From Botrytis cinerea B05.10 (taxonomy: Eukaryota > Ascomycota > Leotiomycetes > Helotiales > Sclerotiniaceae): a stretch of 64,000 nucleotides of DNA. The DNA is taken from contig NC_037318.1 in NCBI RefSeq assembly GCF_000143535.2, positions 2,480,001 to 2,544,000 of the forward strand, given 5' to 3'. The notes under the pieces are model-generated. The model was given only the letters and a program-made list of their open reading frames with translations. It was not told the DNA's origin and did not search any database. Position numbers and translations under genes: made by a program. Positions 31,218 through 46,296 of this stretch are shown here, in pieces. The number at the start of each line of letters is the position of its first letter. Positions within the stretch are counted from its first letter, which is position 1.

Positions 31218-34200
31218 CTGTCACAGGCCGGACTCAACTGCAATGCTGTCGCTCACGTGTACGATCACGTGTACCTAGCTAGCATATAAGAGCATTCTAC
31301 AAGCGATCGGATTGTGATTCTATAGTTTTAGATTCTAAAGATATTTTGTACCCTGCTCTCGCAGTTCCACAGCAAAGTGTTACAATATATTCAATTCAAT
31401 TGAAATCTAAATCAAATAAAAGATATCTTATTAAAAGGAATAGAAGTCACTAGTGCTAAGTCAACCACCCTACTTTCTGGCCATTTCTGTTTTGGATCAC
31501 CCTTTTATATCAAAAATCGCTTTTTGTTCTATTAATACCTCTATCAAAATATAATATAATTTAATAAGATTTTATATAAATATAATTTGAATTGTTTTAG
31601 ATTTAATTACAAGTTTTCAGAATTTTGCGATTTTTCTGAATGAAAAGCTGAAGCTTCAAAATATTGATTTTTCAATTTATATATAAATCATATACAAATT
31701 CAAAATTCCATTTAAAACTTTTATAACTTTTTAAAAAAAATTCATAAAAATAAACTGAATATTTTTATCATATTAATAGATTATAATCAAATAAAATGAA
31801 TTCAAAAATATATTGAAATTTATATTAAATAAATATATATAAAAATACTTTTGAAATTATAAAGATTAATAATCCCTATAGAAGATTTATATCTATAATT
31901 GTTGATTTTTTATAAATTTTTCTTGAATTTCTATATAGATATAAGATTGAAATTATTAAAAAAATAAATAATTTATTTTCCCTTATTTTTATTATAGTTT
32001 TATTAAACTTCTAATTAGAATTTTGAATTTGTATATAATTTATATATAAATTGAAAAATCGATATTTTGAAATTTCAATTTTCTATCCAGATGTTAGGAT
32101 GAATAATAGTAATGAATCAACTAGTATATTATAATATTAAAACTTTTCATTGCTTTTCTATAACTATGCAAATTATATAATTTATATATATATAAGTTTC
32201 ATTTGGTATATAATAGATCCAAAAAATCCACTATCATATATCTAATTGAGTTGGTTACATTTTGTTTTATAATAAAACCTTTCTTTTTATATTTCATATT
32301 TCGAAAAGTATTTATTTTCTTTTGTATTATTTATTCAGAATATAGATTGTATTATTGTATCGTTGTATACTCGATTTTATACCACATTCCAAAAGTAATT
32401 CCAATCTTATTTTTAAGTATTTATAAACAATAAATAAGCAAACAATGACATTCCTATACATTTTATTGTTTTATTAACAAATCATTAATAATTCTATAAA
32501 AAAGACTTTCCTTACCTTTGATATATTATTTACAATTAGATTATTTTCTTTTATTTATTTATACAAAGATAGCTGTATTATAATTTATTACTTCGATTGT
32601 TATTATTAATCGATTTATAATAGCCTTTATCATATTAATTATTCCTATTTATCTTCGATATTCTAAACAAATTGCTATCTTTTCTAATAACGAATTTTAT
32701 TATTTTAATAAAGGCTCTACTTTTAAATATAATTATTATTATAAATAAAAGAAAGTCTGCTTTTTGATATTTCCTTGTTTTGCTTTCAATATAAATTTCT
32801 TATATTAAACTTATATTTTTTAATACTTCATTTCAAATAATAATTAAAAAAATAAGAATGCTTTTGAAATAATAGTTTGCTAATATAATCGATATGTTAA
32901 AATAATAAAGACTTTTTTTTGAAAAAAGATTAAATAAAAGGGGATTTATAAACTTCAATTTGTAAAGGAATTGATTCTTCTTTTGATATTCAAATTGAAT
33001 AAAATTAATAATCTTATAAAAGGTATTGTGGATTTATATTAATTTATTATCAATTATTTTACTTTTGTTTTTTGATATTATTAATAACTAATTTAATAAT
33101 TCTTAAAATAATCTATCTATTTTAAATATTATTATTACAACTTTTATTACATTATTAATTATTATTTTAAATTCAAACAAAAAAGGAGAATTCATAACTT
33201 TGATTATATACTTTTATATTATATATATTATTACTAATATATTATAAAATATTCAAACTCCTTTGAAATCTTTAAATAATAAATAGAATTTGAATATAAT
33301 AATTAATTCTTTAAATTATTATTATACTTTTATTTTATTGAATTAAATAAATCTTATTATTTTTATAATAATTCAATAAAACTTTCAAAAAGATTCTACA
33401 AAATTGAAGAGAAATATAATTATAGATTTCAATAAATTTAAAAAATTTATTTTTAAAAAGGATAATATATTGAAATAACTTTATTAGATTATTGATATCC
33501 TATATTATTTTTTGAATAAAAATATATCGATTTTATTATTTGAAAATTTGAATAGGAAAAATATTTCTTTTATTATACTTTATTATTTTCAATTTAATAA
33601 ATTTATAATTAAATCTATTATTTCCTTTTTCATTTCTAAATCATTATAATTTATTTTTTATAATATATTAATACTTTATTCTTATTTCAAAAACTTTTTT
33701 AAATCTCAAAAAAAAACTTTTAATATTATTTAATAAATTTATATTAATAAATCTAATAATTAAATAGATTTGCTTTAAAAGCTTTATTCTAAATGTTCTA
33801 ATATAAAATGGATTTCTAAAAGGCAATAGATAACTATTAGTTTTTTGATAGAAGTTTGTTTTATTAATGAAATTTATAAAAACAAAAAGAAAGGAATTAA
33901 TAATTCAAATAAAATTAATAAAAAGAATAAAATTAATTAAATCGAATTTGCAAATTTCGGGGGATATATTAATAATATAGATTCTATTCTTTTTAATAAT
34001 TGAAATATTATAATTAATCTTTTAAATCAAATAAATAAATTAAAAAATTGATTTCAATTTTTTAGAATTCTTTTATATAATAGATTATTTGGATTTGATT
34101 ATTAATATATTATCAATTTAGAAAAGTTTTTTTTTTGATTTTTTTATTAAATAATTTTTTTAAATAGTTTAATATAATATATATATTCTAAATATAAGTT

Positions 34201-36649
34201 TTATAGAATTTTTATATTAAATATTTTTAAACCTTTTTTTTATTCTTTTCTTTTTCTATATTAATAATACTTTTTTTATAATATTCTTTTATTACTATCT
34301 TTATATTTTTTAAATTATAAAATACTTTTTATATATTTTTTATTAATTAATAATCCTTTTATTATATTAAATATTATATACCTTTACCTTTTTTTCTATA
34401 TATTAAAATCTTTTCCATTTTATATTTTATATAATTATTAATTTCTTTTGATAATAACAAATCAATAATATTTTTTTATTTATATTATAATTCAAATAAA
34501 AAGATATAAAAAATATTATAGATTTTATAAATAAATAACAATCCAAATTTATATACTTGCTTATTAATTATTATATTTGTTATAATAAAAAAATCTATAA
34601 ATTAATTAAAGAATTTTTTTTTGAATTATAATTATTTAATATTTTTTGTATTTAATATTATCTTATTTTCAATATTATATTATTATAATAATTCCTTTAT
34701 AATATTCTTGTTTTTCTAATTAATTATTAATTTCTAAAATTCTTTTAATTTTTCTCTTTTTTTTTTAAAATATTAATATACTTATATATTACTAACATCC
34801 TTTCTTTTAAATCAACATCTTCACTAACATAATAAAATATAAATTAAAAATTATATATAATCTAAAATAGATTTGTATTAATTATATTATATCATATTAT
34901 ATTATATATAAATTCAATAAAAAATAATAATAATATCTAATTGTTTTATTTATAATTGATATAACAATTTATATAATAAATCAAATTTTGATTTTATTAT
35001 TCAATTTGATTATCAATTTGTAAATAAAATATTATCAATAATTTATAATAAATTTATAAATAAAATATTAAATTATTTCAAAATTTATTAATAAATTGCA
35101 ATCCCTTATCAAAGATTATACTCTTTAATATATCAAATTTTTCAAATATTATATTAATTATAATATTAATTAATTCAAAAAACAATATTATTTTATTAAT
35201 AATAATATATTAAACTAGTTTTATAAATCTATTAATTATTATTAAAATAGAATTATATATATATTTTCTATATTTCGAAAAAAATAAATTTATAATAAAA
35301 TCTATAATTATCTTTTTTCAAAATCTTTTTGAAATAGAGAGAGTTTGTAATTCATTATATGATTTATATTTTTTGATAATAATTCGCTAATATATTATAT
35401 ATATTTTAATATATTATTTAATATCTTTTTTTATTGAAAATTAATAATATTTAGATTTCAATATTTTTAATATTTTAATAATATTTTAATAATTTTCAAT
35501 AAGGTTATTATAATATATTTCTAAGATTTTTATTTTAAAGATATTATTTAATAATATATATATATTTTTTTTGTATTTAAAAAGTTCATTAATACTTATT
35601 TATTATGATAAAACATTTTCAACAAAATATAATCTTTATTTTAAATATTTTTTATTCTTTATAAAATCGTTTTCTTTTTAAAATTATAATAAATTTTTTT
35701 TTATTAATTTTGATATAAATTTGAATACTATTTTATTGAATATTAAAATACTAATAATCTGATATAATATTAATTATTTGTAATTAGTTTTTATTAATAA
35801 AATTAATTGTTTATATAATAACAAATTATATTCTTTTCTTTATAAATAATTAATAATAATATATAGGGATATTGTTTTTATAATAAATTTATAAAATAAA
35901 TTTATAATAATTACAATACTTTTTAATTTATTTTAAAATGTAAATAATATATTATTAATATTTTTTATATTAATAATATAATTAGAATAATATAATAATT
36001 TATTGGTTGAATTTAGTTTCCTTATTTTATATATTATTTTCAAATTATAAATTATTAATATTTTTATTTATTTAATTTGTTTATTATTGAAAATCTTTTT
36101 TATTATAAAATATTATAAATTATTATAATTCGATTTCATTATAATAATATATTAATTATTTATTAAATAATAATATTATTATATAAATATAATATATATT
36201 ATTAATAATTCCTAATTATAAATAAAATATTATTATTTTATAGAGTTCAGTTTTCTTGAATAGAATATAATAAAGTATTATTATTGTATTGATACTTTTG
36301 TAATTCTTTTTTTAAATAATTATAATAGAATATATTCTAAAATAAATACTAATAAATTAATTTTGATTATAATATAAAATAATAATTCGAAATACTTAAA
36401 TATCAATACCACAATAAATACTTTCTTTAATATTTCAAATATATTTTAAACCTTTTTTATCTATATAAACTCCCCTACCATTTTATTTTTCTTTATTTTT
36501 TTTATAAAAATAATCATTTTATAAATTATTATTAAATAGATTCTAATAAATTATTAATAGAAATTTATAAAGCTCAAAAGTATTTATAGCTTTTTAAAAT
36601 TTATAAATATTAATTATTCTATAATAATTTGAATACAACTAAATTCTAT
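31218..36649. other. AT-rich RIP-type graveyard
   Basis: About 5.4 kb of extreme AT content with no conserved frame. Only fragments of low-complexity Ile/Asn/Lys/Tyr strings are open. The 33-36.6 kb part probably contains the RNase H and integrase end of the minus-strand gypsy remnant whose RT lies at 36650-37200, but I could not align motifs there. Near the left edge a duplicated TCACGTGTAC occurs at 31253-31262 and 31265-31274. Confidence 0.55.
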
Positions 36650-37200
36650 TATCACTCTCGCTTTCAAAATAACAAATCCTAGAAATTCAATCTTATAAAT
36701 ATAAAAAATACATTTTTTCAATTTTACAAACAATTTATATTCTATAAAATATTCAAGAATTTTATAAATATCTCACATATAGCTTTTTCTATCCTCAAAA
36801 TAAATAAAGATATTATTTAAATATATTATATATATAAGATTTATTAAATTTAATAATATTTGATTAATATATATTTGAAATATTATTAAAATATTAATTA
36901 AATTGAATAATATAATTAAATATTCAAATTGTTTATATTATATATAAAATACTGTTTTTTATTTATCACTTTTTTTAATACAAATACAATAATAAGCATT
37001 TTATAAATCCAATTTAATAAAAACAATATTTTATTAAAATCGATTTAAAAATTTATTAATTAAAAATAATGAAATTTAATTCTTTTTGATTATTCTATTT
37101 AGATCCCAATAATCAATATAAAGCTAATAACCTTTTCCTTTTTTAAAAATAAATATAATTAGTATTTTTATTAAATTAATAAATCTTTTTATTTATTTCT
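36650..37200 (-). mobile_element. Ty3/gypsy reverse-transcriptase remnant
   Basis: Minus-strand translation, with several stops, follows the gypsy RT order: YIDYWDLNRI (from CVDYRxLN), KLDLxNAY, an FEYLIILFN block, IIYLNNIFIYFED and EFLGFVILKA. The catalytic Tyr-x-Asp-Asp is YLNN (Asn codons at plus-strand 36812-36817). No LTRs or gag could be assigned, and the right side abuts the copia 3' LTR, so the element is truncated or interrupted. It is inactive. Confidence 0.8.
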
Positions 37201-37714
37201 TTTTTTAATATTTTATTAAATATTCCTTTAATATTATTAATTCCTTTTCAAATAAAAAATAGATTAATCTTTAAAAAGATTTCAAATTGATTTCGAAATT
37301 AATATAATACTTTATCAAATAATATTCTAATGAAATACTACTTTTTTTTTTAGAAAAGGTTTATTAATATTCTTAATATTCTTTAAAGATATTTAATATA
37401 AAGAATATAAGCATCCAGCGATTTCTATTATCTTTATAATAATAAAATTGAATTTTTAATAATATAATATATATATAAATATCCTTTTTTATTTCATTAT
37501 AAAATTCATTTATAAAAATTATTTCAAGATTATTAAAAATAAAACAATAATAAAAAGATATCAATTTCCAATTAATATTTAGATTTATTATTTATAATTA
37601 AAATAATTCAAATATAATAATAATAAACTTATAAATAAAGATTCTCTTTTTTTTTTTAATTTTTTTTTTCAATAAAGAATTAATAATTATTATATAATAA
37701 TATTATAATATTAT

Positions 37715-38164
37715 TTATAATTATATATATATATAATATAGAAGCATACTCGAGTGAATAACTAATGGACTATATAAGCAGTGTAATATATAATTTTGAT
37801 TGAAAAATTATATGACATTAATTTTCTTTTTTTTACAATTTGAGGGATTAGATTCCTTTTTATATTTATTCGCTTAGAATCAGTTTTTTTTATTTAAAAT
37901 CCTTTTTCTAATTCAGTTATTCTTTAAATAAAGAATTTAATCTTTTTTTTATTCTTTTGAAATAACGATTAAATAATTAACTATTATTTTATTGATTTTA
38001 TTTAATCGATTTATATATCTTTCAATTTTTCATTATTAAATTATAATTCGAATGTATAATAAAAATTAATTTATTCTTATTTGAATATATATATATAAAT
38101 TAAAAGATATCAATATTATTTTATATTATTATTTTTATTTATAAAAACAATATTATAAATAATA
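37715..38164 (-). repeat. 3' LTR of the copia element
   Basis: Direct copy of the 44121-44612 LTR and inverted copy of the solo LTR at 18663-19132. The start, on the minus strand, is TATTATTTATAATATTG at 38164. The terminal part beyond about 37727 no longer aligns, so its end is truncated or decayed. Confidence 0.75.
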
Positions 38165-41100
38165 GTCTCTTTTAATATATATTATTTTTTAGAATATTAT
38201 TAGTTTTATTAAAAATCTTTTTATAAAAATAAAAAGAGTATTAATTTTATATATTCTAATATTAGCCTTATTAAAAAACCTTTCTAAATAAATAAAAAAA
38301 ATATTAATTTTTATTTTTATAATATTCAATAATTATTATAATTTTGAATTATATTAATAAATCTAAATAATTTAATTCTATTTAATAGTTTAATTATTTC
38401 ATTAGTTATTTGTTTATTAATCGAGATTTAATTTAGATTTAAAAATCCTTTATTTATAAGATCTTTTATATAATGATATTTTATATTTATATATTTATTT
38501 TTATTATAATATATAATATTTTCAAATATAACTTTTATTGTTATATTGTTTATTCATATTAGAAATTTTTCTTAATTATATTGATTTAATTCAATTAATA
38601 TTCTTTTTAAATATATAGCTTCTTTAGTAATTAAATTTATAACAATTAATTTAGATTTGGTTGTATTTTGAGTTATTATTGATTATAATTTAGTTTTTCA
38701 AATAATTGGATTATTTCTATATATAAATATATATTTATTATTGGATTTTGTAGAGCTTTTATTATTAATATAATTAGAATTACAAAAGCCTTTTATAAAA
38801 CTATTATAATCTTTTTTATATATTATTTTAAAGTTTTTAGTATTTTTTAAATATTTAAAAATTCTTTTTATTATTATTAAATATTCTTTACTAAAATTAA
38901 ATATATATTTCATTAATTTCAAAATCGAAAATGCAATATTTCATTTAATTTTTAATATTAAATATAATAATTTTCCTATTATTTTTTGAATCAATTTAAT
39001 ATTATTTAAATTTGTTTTATTAGGATTTATTTTTAAATTATTTTTAATAATTATAGAAGTAATTATAGAATTATATTTTTTCAAATTTAAATCTATAAAA
39101 CGTTTTTCAATATATTCTTTTTGAAAAAATTCTATAAACTTTTTATTTAAATTTATTTGAATATTTAAATAACCTTTTATAAAATCTAAATTTTTTAGAT
39201 TTAAATATTTTTTTAGATTTTTTATAAAATCTTTTATTAAAACTTTATTAGAGTTTATAATAGTAATATTATTAATAAATATATTAAATATTAATTTTGA
39301 ATATTTATTTATAAATATATATTCATTTGATTTTATATTAATAAAATTTAATTTATTTAATATACTTTTTAATATAGTATATTAGATTCTAGTGGATTGT
39401 TTTAATTTATATAAAGCTTTATTTAGTTTTAATATCATATTTTTATTATAATATATTTTAGGAGATTTAATATATATATTTTTATTAATATTTTTTTAAA
39501 TAAAAGCTAATATTATATTTATTTTATATATATATTATTTTTTATTTATTATCAAAGTAAATATTAATCTCCAGATTATTTGTTTTATTATATTAATAAA
39601 TGTATTTAAATAATTTAAGTTATATAATTGTTTAATTTCTTTAATTATGTATTTAATTTTAAATTTAATATTATTTTCAAATAAATATTTGATTTTATAA
39701 ATTCATTTTGTTTTTAAAATATTTAGCTTTTTAATATTATTATTTTTATTAATAATATTTTAGGTATTATTCTTTTCTAGGGTTTTTATTTTATAATTTA
39801 TAACTTTTTTTCAATTTTCTTTTTAATTCGAATTTATAGTTTTTGAATATAATTCAGAAGTAATTAGATTTTTACTATAAGGTTTTTTTATTATTACTTT
39901 TTCTTTAGTTTATATATTAAAGTATAATAATATTTTATTTTTATATTGATTGTTATTAATATTATTTAATTTGATTTTTTAATTTTGATTTTTTAATTCA
40001 ATATATAATATATAAACAAGATTATATATATTTAATAATAATTCTATTTCTTTAATATATTTAGATTATTTTATTGAAATAGGTAAATTAGAATTATATA
40101 GGATTTTTATTATTAATCTTTTATTATTATTAGAATTATTAGAATCATTATTATTTTTTAAGTTATTGTAAATATTATTATATTTATTTACTTCTTTTTT
40201 TTGATTTTCATTTTCAAGGGTTTTTATATTTAATTTTTCTAATAGGTTATTTATAATAAGATTATTATTATTATTTATATTTTTATTATAATATAAAATA
40301 TCTTCTTTAATAATATAGTTATTAGAACTTATAATTTTATTTCTATTTAGAATATAAAATAATAGATTCTTAAATAATTCAAATTCTATTAAAATTCCTT
40401 TTTCTGATTTATAATTAAGCTTATTTGTTTTCTTTTCTTTATGTTTTAATATATATATTAAAGATTTTAGAATTCTAATTTCTTTTAAATTAGATTTTTT
40501 ATTTAATATTAATTTAAAGGGAGAGCTTTTTATAGTTCTATTATAATATTTGTTTTTAATATAAATTATATTTTTTAATATATTAGATTATAAGAATATA
40601 AATAGATTTTTATCTTTTATAAATATTAATGATCTTTTTATTAAATATCTATTTAATTTTTCGGCTATTCTATTTTGGGAATAATAATGAGGATTTATAA
40701 ATTCTAATATAATGCCTTTTGATTTAACAAATAGATTTTATTAATTCGAATTAAATTCTTTAGTATTATTGAATCTTATTATTTTAATACTTTTATTAAA
40801 TTGATTTAATATTAAATTATAAAAATCTTTTAATATAATAAAAGTATTAGATTTATATTTAATAGGATATATTTATATGTTTTTTATAATTTATTTAATA
40901 AAAGTAATAAAATATTTTTTCCTTTTTAATTTTAGTATTTTAAATTATTTATAAATATTAATATTAACTTTTTCGAATTGATTTAATTTAATATTAGAAA
41001 GAGTTTTATTAATATTTTGAATTATTTTAATATATATGTAGGTTTTATAATAATTTAAATTAATATTAGATTCTTTTAAATTTAATGTTTTTATAATATA

Positions 41101-44100
41101 ATCTTTATTTATATAATTTAAATATTTATATTAGAGATTTAAATTATTAAGATTTATATTTTTCAATTTCTTTTTAGATTTTATATTTGAATTTATTTTA
41201 GAACTTTTAGATTCCTTTTTAGATTTATTTTTTGAATTTATTTTAAAATTTATATTTCTATTAATAATATTTATATTTATATTATAATTTAATTGATTTA
41301 TTAATTTATAATTTATATTGTATTTTAAATAGAAAGTATTCTTAATTTATTTAATTTCAATTTTAATATTTAATAATTTATTTGGAAAATTATAAATATT
41401 ATTAAAAAATAATATATTATTAATTTATCTTTTTTTAATTATTTATTTAATATTAATTAAAATTAATTTTAATAAAGATATATATTTAATTATTCGAATA
41501 AATATTCTTTTATTATTTATAATAATTAAAATATCTTTATATTCTAATATTAATATAGATTTTTCATTTATTATATTAATATATTTTAAAATTTTATATA
41601 TTTCATAATTTATAAACCATTTTTTATTTGGGTAATAATATTTTATAACTTTTAAATCTAATATAATATTATTTTTAAATTTAATAACATAATTTACTAA
41701 TAAAACCATAATATTATTTTCATATTTGAAATTAAATATAATATCGAAATCTTCTAAAAAGATTTAATTTATTTTTTTAATATTAAAACTTTTAGAATCT
41801 TTTTTAATTTTATTAATATTATTTTGATTGACTTTTTTATTATTTTTATTTATATTATAGAATTTATTAGATTAGTTAAGATTATTTAATTCTTTTGTGA
41901 TTTTATAAAGCTTATTTTTATTATATTTATTTTTATTGGAATTTTTAAATCTTTTATAATCTTTATTATAAAGTTCGAAATGCTTTTTAAAACATTTGCT
42001 TTTTAAATAATCCTTTTTATTATAATATATATAATTTGAAATAATATTCTAAAATTTAATGATTTTATTAGATTTTATAGAATCTTTTATTTTAAATTCT
42101 TTGAATATTAATTCAAATATTAATTTATTTAAATCAATATTATTATTAATTGAATCTTTAGAAATTTCTTTTATTTTTTTAGATTTAAACAAATTAAAAA
42201 AATTATTTAAGTTATTAAATACTATTCAAATTATATATGCCTTTTATAATTCGAATTTTAAATCTTTCAAATAAATATATAATAATAATATATTATTTGT
42301 AAATTCATTTATATTATTAAAATCATTATAATTTGATTGTATTAATTTATTAAAATATCGATTTATTAAATCTAATAAGATTTCATTATATATTTTATTT
42401 ATAATATTTCAAAACTCTTTTGAATAAGATTTTTCTTTACATCTTTTATTTAATTCTATTAATATTATAGATTTTAATATAACAAAAACTTTTTTAAATT
42501 GTTTTTTAAATTCTTTTAATTTTTCATTATATTTTAAATGAAGCTCTTTAAATATAAGTATATTATTAAATTTAAAATAATATTATTTATCAAAGCTATT
42601 ATTTAAATTATCTATATAAAATATAACACTATTAGTTTTTAAAAAAAACTTAGTTTTATTATATTATTTTATACAATTAAATTAATCATTTAGAATTAAA
42701 CTTATATATTTGATTTTATAATTTATATTTAATAATCTCTTAAATATATAATATAATATAATATAATAAATACTATATAAATTAAAATCTTATTCAAAAG
42801 TATTTTTAACTTTATAAAAACTTTATAAAATTATATTATATATTTCAAATATTAATATAAACTTTATATTAGATTTAATTATTATCTTTTAATTTAAATT
42901 TTATTAAATATATATAATAAAATTTATTCAAATTAGAATATCTTTATATAAAATAATTCCTATATTATTTATTATAAATGATATATATATATTTGTATAA
43001 CTTCTAGAGATTTAATTTTATTTATTTAATTAGATTTAGTTTCAGGGATATAGACTTATATATAAAAAGACTAAAAAGTTAGTGCTTTTATAAAGATAAA
43101 AGCTTAATATATATTCTATTTTACTATATTATTTTCCTTATTCGATTCTCAATATAATAGGAATATTAAATTGTTTCAATTATATTCTTTCTTTTCTTAA
43201 TATATTCAATATAAGATTTGAATTATGATTTTTTAGTTTAATAAGATTTATATTTGAATTTAGTATTTTAATTATATATATATTCGATATATATTCTAAT
43301 AATCAAAACTCTTCAATAATTAAATTAGAATTTCTTTTTATATTTTTTATATTATAAATATAATATATAAATATATTGAAAATAAAATCTTTTATATTTA
43401 ATTAATCTATTATATTTTGATTTTCGTTTTAATAAATTATTAGATAATATTTTGATTTTTATATTGAAAATAATATAATAATATAAGTTATTAATATAAT
43501 AAACTTTCTTATTATTATATTGAATTATATTATATTGTTTATTATTATTTATATCTATATATTTTTTAATCAATTAATCAAAATATCTCTATAATATTTC
43601 TATATAATATATATATATAAATAAAATTCATAGATATATATATAATATATATTTCAATAATATATATATATATATATATATAATAATCAATAATATATAT
43701 AATAATTAATAATATATATAGGAATTACAAATGTATATATATATAAGAAAGTATCTTCCAATAATATACTTTACCTAATAATATTATTTTATAATATAAC
43801 AAAAATATAAATAATATATATATATATATATAAACTATATAAATTCAAAAAGAAATATAAAATCGATATTGATTTATATTAGTATATATTTTTTTATATA
43901 TAATATATAAAATATCAAATTCTAATCGAATTTCAATTTGATTTTAAATATACTTTGAATATATTTAATTTCGAATTCGAAAATCGATTTTCTTTCAAAT
44001 TTTCAAAAACTTTTTCAATATTTTTTAAAAACTTTTTTATTGCTTTTTCAATATATATTACATTATATATTAAAATAACTTACTTTTTAATCATATATAT

Positions 44101-44120
44101 AAATTATCAAGCTCATAATC

Positions 44121-44612
44121 TATTATAAATCGAAAGTATATAAAAAGTAATTATATATATATAATTATATATATATATATATAATATAAAAACATATTTG
44201 AATAAATAATTAATAAACTATATAAACAATATAATATATAATTTTAATTAAAAAATTATATAAGATTAACTTTCTTTTTTTTATAATTTAAGGGATTAGA
44301 TTCTTTTTAATACTTATTCGTTTAGAATCAACTTTCTTTATTTAAAATCCTTTTTCTGATCTAATTATTCTTTAAATAAAAAATATAATCTTCCTTTTAT
44401 TCTTTCGAAATGACAATTAAATAATTAACTATTATTTTATCAATCTTATTTAATCGATCTATATATCTTTCAATCTTTCATTATTAAATTATAATTCAAA
44501 TACATAATGAAAATTACTTTATTCTTACTTGAATATATATATATAAATTAAAAAATATCAATATTATATTATATTATTATTTTTATTTATAAAAACAATA
44601 TTATAAACAATA
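44121..44612 (-). repeat. 5' LTR of the copia element with adjacent primer-binding site
   Basis: 492 bp from TATTGTTTATAATATTG (minus strand, at 44612) to ...CGATTTATAATA at 44121. Immediately downstream on the minus strand, GATTATGAGCTT resembles the copia-type primer-binding site complementary to the anticodon arm of initiator tRNA-Met (GGTTATGAG...), allowing for C/T and G/A changes. Confidence 0.75.
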
Positions 44613-45283
44613 AATCTAATAGATCTTTTTATCTTTTATATTTTTCTAAAACCCTTTATTAAAAATTAAAATTCTTACTAAATTAATAATTATTCTTTTA
44701 AATTTTCAATAAATATAATTTATCTTTATAGATTGCATATTAAAATAATATTTTATAGAATTAAACTTTCAAATATCTTCAAAGCTTTTATATATTCATT
44801 CTATTTTTATATTATAATATAACTTATCATTATATAAGTATCAAAAGTGATTCACTTTCTCATTGACTCACAAAAACATAGAATATTCCAAATACTTTTG
44901 AAATAATAAATTTAATGTATATATTTAATTAAATAATCACTCCCTAATACTTGTCTCTATTTTATATAAATCCATTCAATATACATCAATTAAAAAAAAA
45001 CTAATAATCCTATAACTATAGGAATTTTATAAATATAAAATACTAAAAATATAATAATTATAACTAAATTAATCACCAAAATTGGATTCAAAATACAATT
45101 ATCCTCATTCAAATTCATACAAATAAAAATCTCAAAATAAAACACTTTTATATTTAAAATACAATATGAAAAATAATCCACTTTTCTATTAATCTATAAA
45201 AACATAAAATATTTCAAATACTTCTGAAATAATGAATCTACTATATATACCCAATCAGGTAATCGCTTTCTAATAATAATTAT
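44613..45283. repeat. AT-rich spacer with a ~100-bp direct repeat
   Basis: 44850-44950 and 45176-45276 are related direct copies (CACTTTCTCATTGACTCACA versus CACTTTTCTATTAATCTATA and so on; ATATTCCAAATACTTTTGAA versus ATATTTCAAATACTTCTGAA) that differ mainly by C/T and G/A changes. The second copy ends next to the gypsy 5' LTR. It may be an older repeat split by insertions; its class is unknown. Confidence 0.6.
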
Positions 45284-45554
45284 TGTGAGAGTGAAAACAC
45301 GTGACTTCAGGGTCACGTGCTACCAACGTTTAGTATTTATAGCTTCTCTTCTATAGACCTAAAAATATCATCGAATTTTCTACCTTCTAAAATTGTCTCC
45401 TAAAGAATTGAATACCCAGCTCCTATTGTCTTTTTTACCTCACTATTATAATATAACAATTTATTTTATTTTATTATATATAATCATTTATTTTATATTT
45501 GATATATACAAAGGTTTTTCTTATATAATTATTATTATCTTTTATTTGTTTATA
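45284..45554 (+). repeat. 5' LTR of the gypsy element
   Basis: 271 bp starting TGTGAGAGTG. The first about 120 bp are GC-containing and nearly unmutated, and include the palindrome CACGTGAC...GTCACGTG (45298-45319). The second half is strongly converted to A/T. The 3' LTR shows the opposite pattern. Confidence 0.9.
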
Positions 45555-46263
45555 TTAATAATCTATATAGAAAAGAAAATATTGAAAAATTAAATAGTTA
45601 TATATGAATTTAAACTTTTGGATTGTTTTTAGAAAGTAAATGGTTATTGGGTATAATAAGTAAATTGAGATAATAGAAATATTGGAATATTTATAGATAA
45701 TATAATATTGTAATTTATAATTGTTGTAGTGAGGGAGATATTGTTTTTTTAAAAATTCAAAATCGATATGTAATCTTTTGATATAAAAGTGAAAAGGGAA
45801 ATGGAAAAACTTTATTATTATATTTATATTTATTATAATATCGAAAGAATATATTGTAACTATTTCGAATAAAATAGTTTTTTACAAAAATGCTAATATT
45901 GTTTAAAAATCAAAAGAGAATCTTTGCTTTTTCAATCTACAAGTTATATAAGTAAGGGGATATTAAAGTAAATAAGATGAAAACTTAAAAGTCTATAGAA
46001 CTAGAAAATTCCTATAGAGTTTTGATTATATATAATTAGAATAGGAATAAACTAGTAATTATTTAATAAATATTTATTAACAATATAAAAGTGAATTCTT
46101 TTTTACCCAATAATAAAAGGAAAACAAAAAGTAGAGATACTTTTTTAATCAAAAGCTATTTCGAAAATTCAGGAAAATAAAAGATTATAAATTAAAGAAA
46201 GCTTAATATCAATATACCAAAAAAGTAGTGAAATATTGATTGTTGTAAATACAATGGATTTCT

Positions 46264-46296
46264 TTATAATTTCACAAACTTTTTATAAAATTATAA
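46264..46296. repeat. First of five ~32-bp hairpin repeats inside the gypsy element
   Basis: Consensus AATTTYRYAAACTTTTTRTR followed by AARTTATA, an imperfect palindrome. Further copies lie at 48996-49027, 50987-51018, 52912-52943 and 55875-55907. The copies keep the same orientation and fall between the domain blocks of the element. Function unknown; see findings. Confidence 0.7.

Larger units (their letters stand above)
37715..44612 (-). mobile_element. Ty1/copia retrotransposon, full-length but RIP-degraded
   Basis: Two direct repeats (37715-38164 and 44121-44612) bound about 6 kb whose minus strand, read with many stops, follows copia order. A gag-like zinc-knuckle remnant lies near 41980-42030. 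Protease/GAG-pre-integrase (41709-41443) ends in a block resembling VLYVPxLKxNL. Integrase (about 40960-40490) includes LIxNQF, an NNTKEF block (degraded DNGxEF) and QNRIAEKLNR. RT includes LNKALYKLKQS near 39400 and a DD-to-NN active site at 39268-39273. RNase H (38922-38698) shows YLKNTKN and GFCNSNYINNKSSTKSNN. No frame is intact, so it cannot transpose by itself. Confidence 0.88.
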
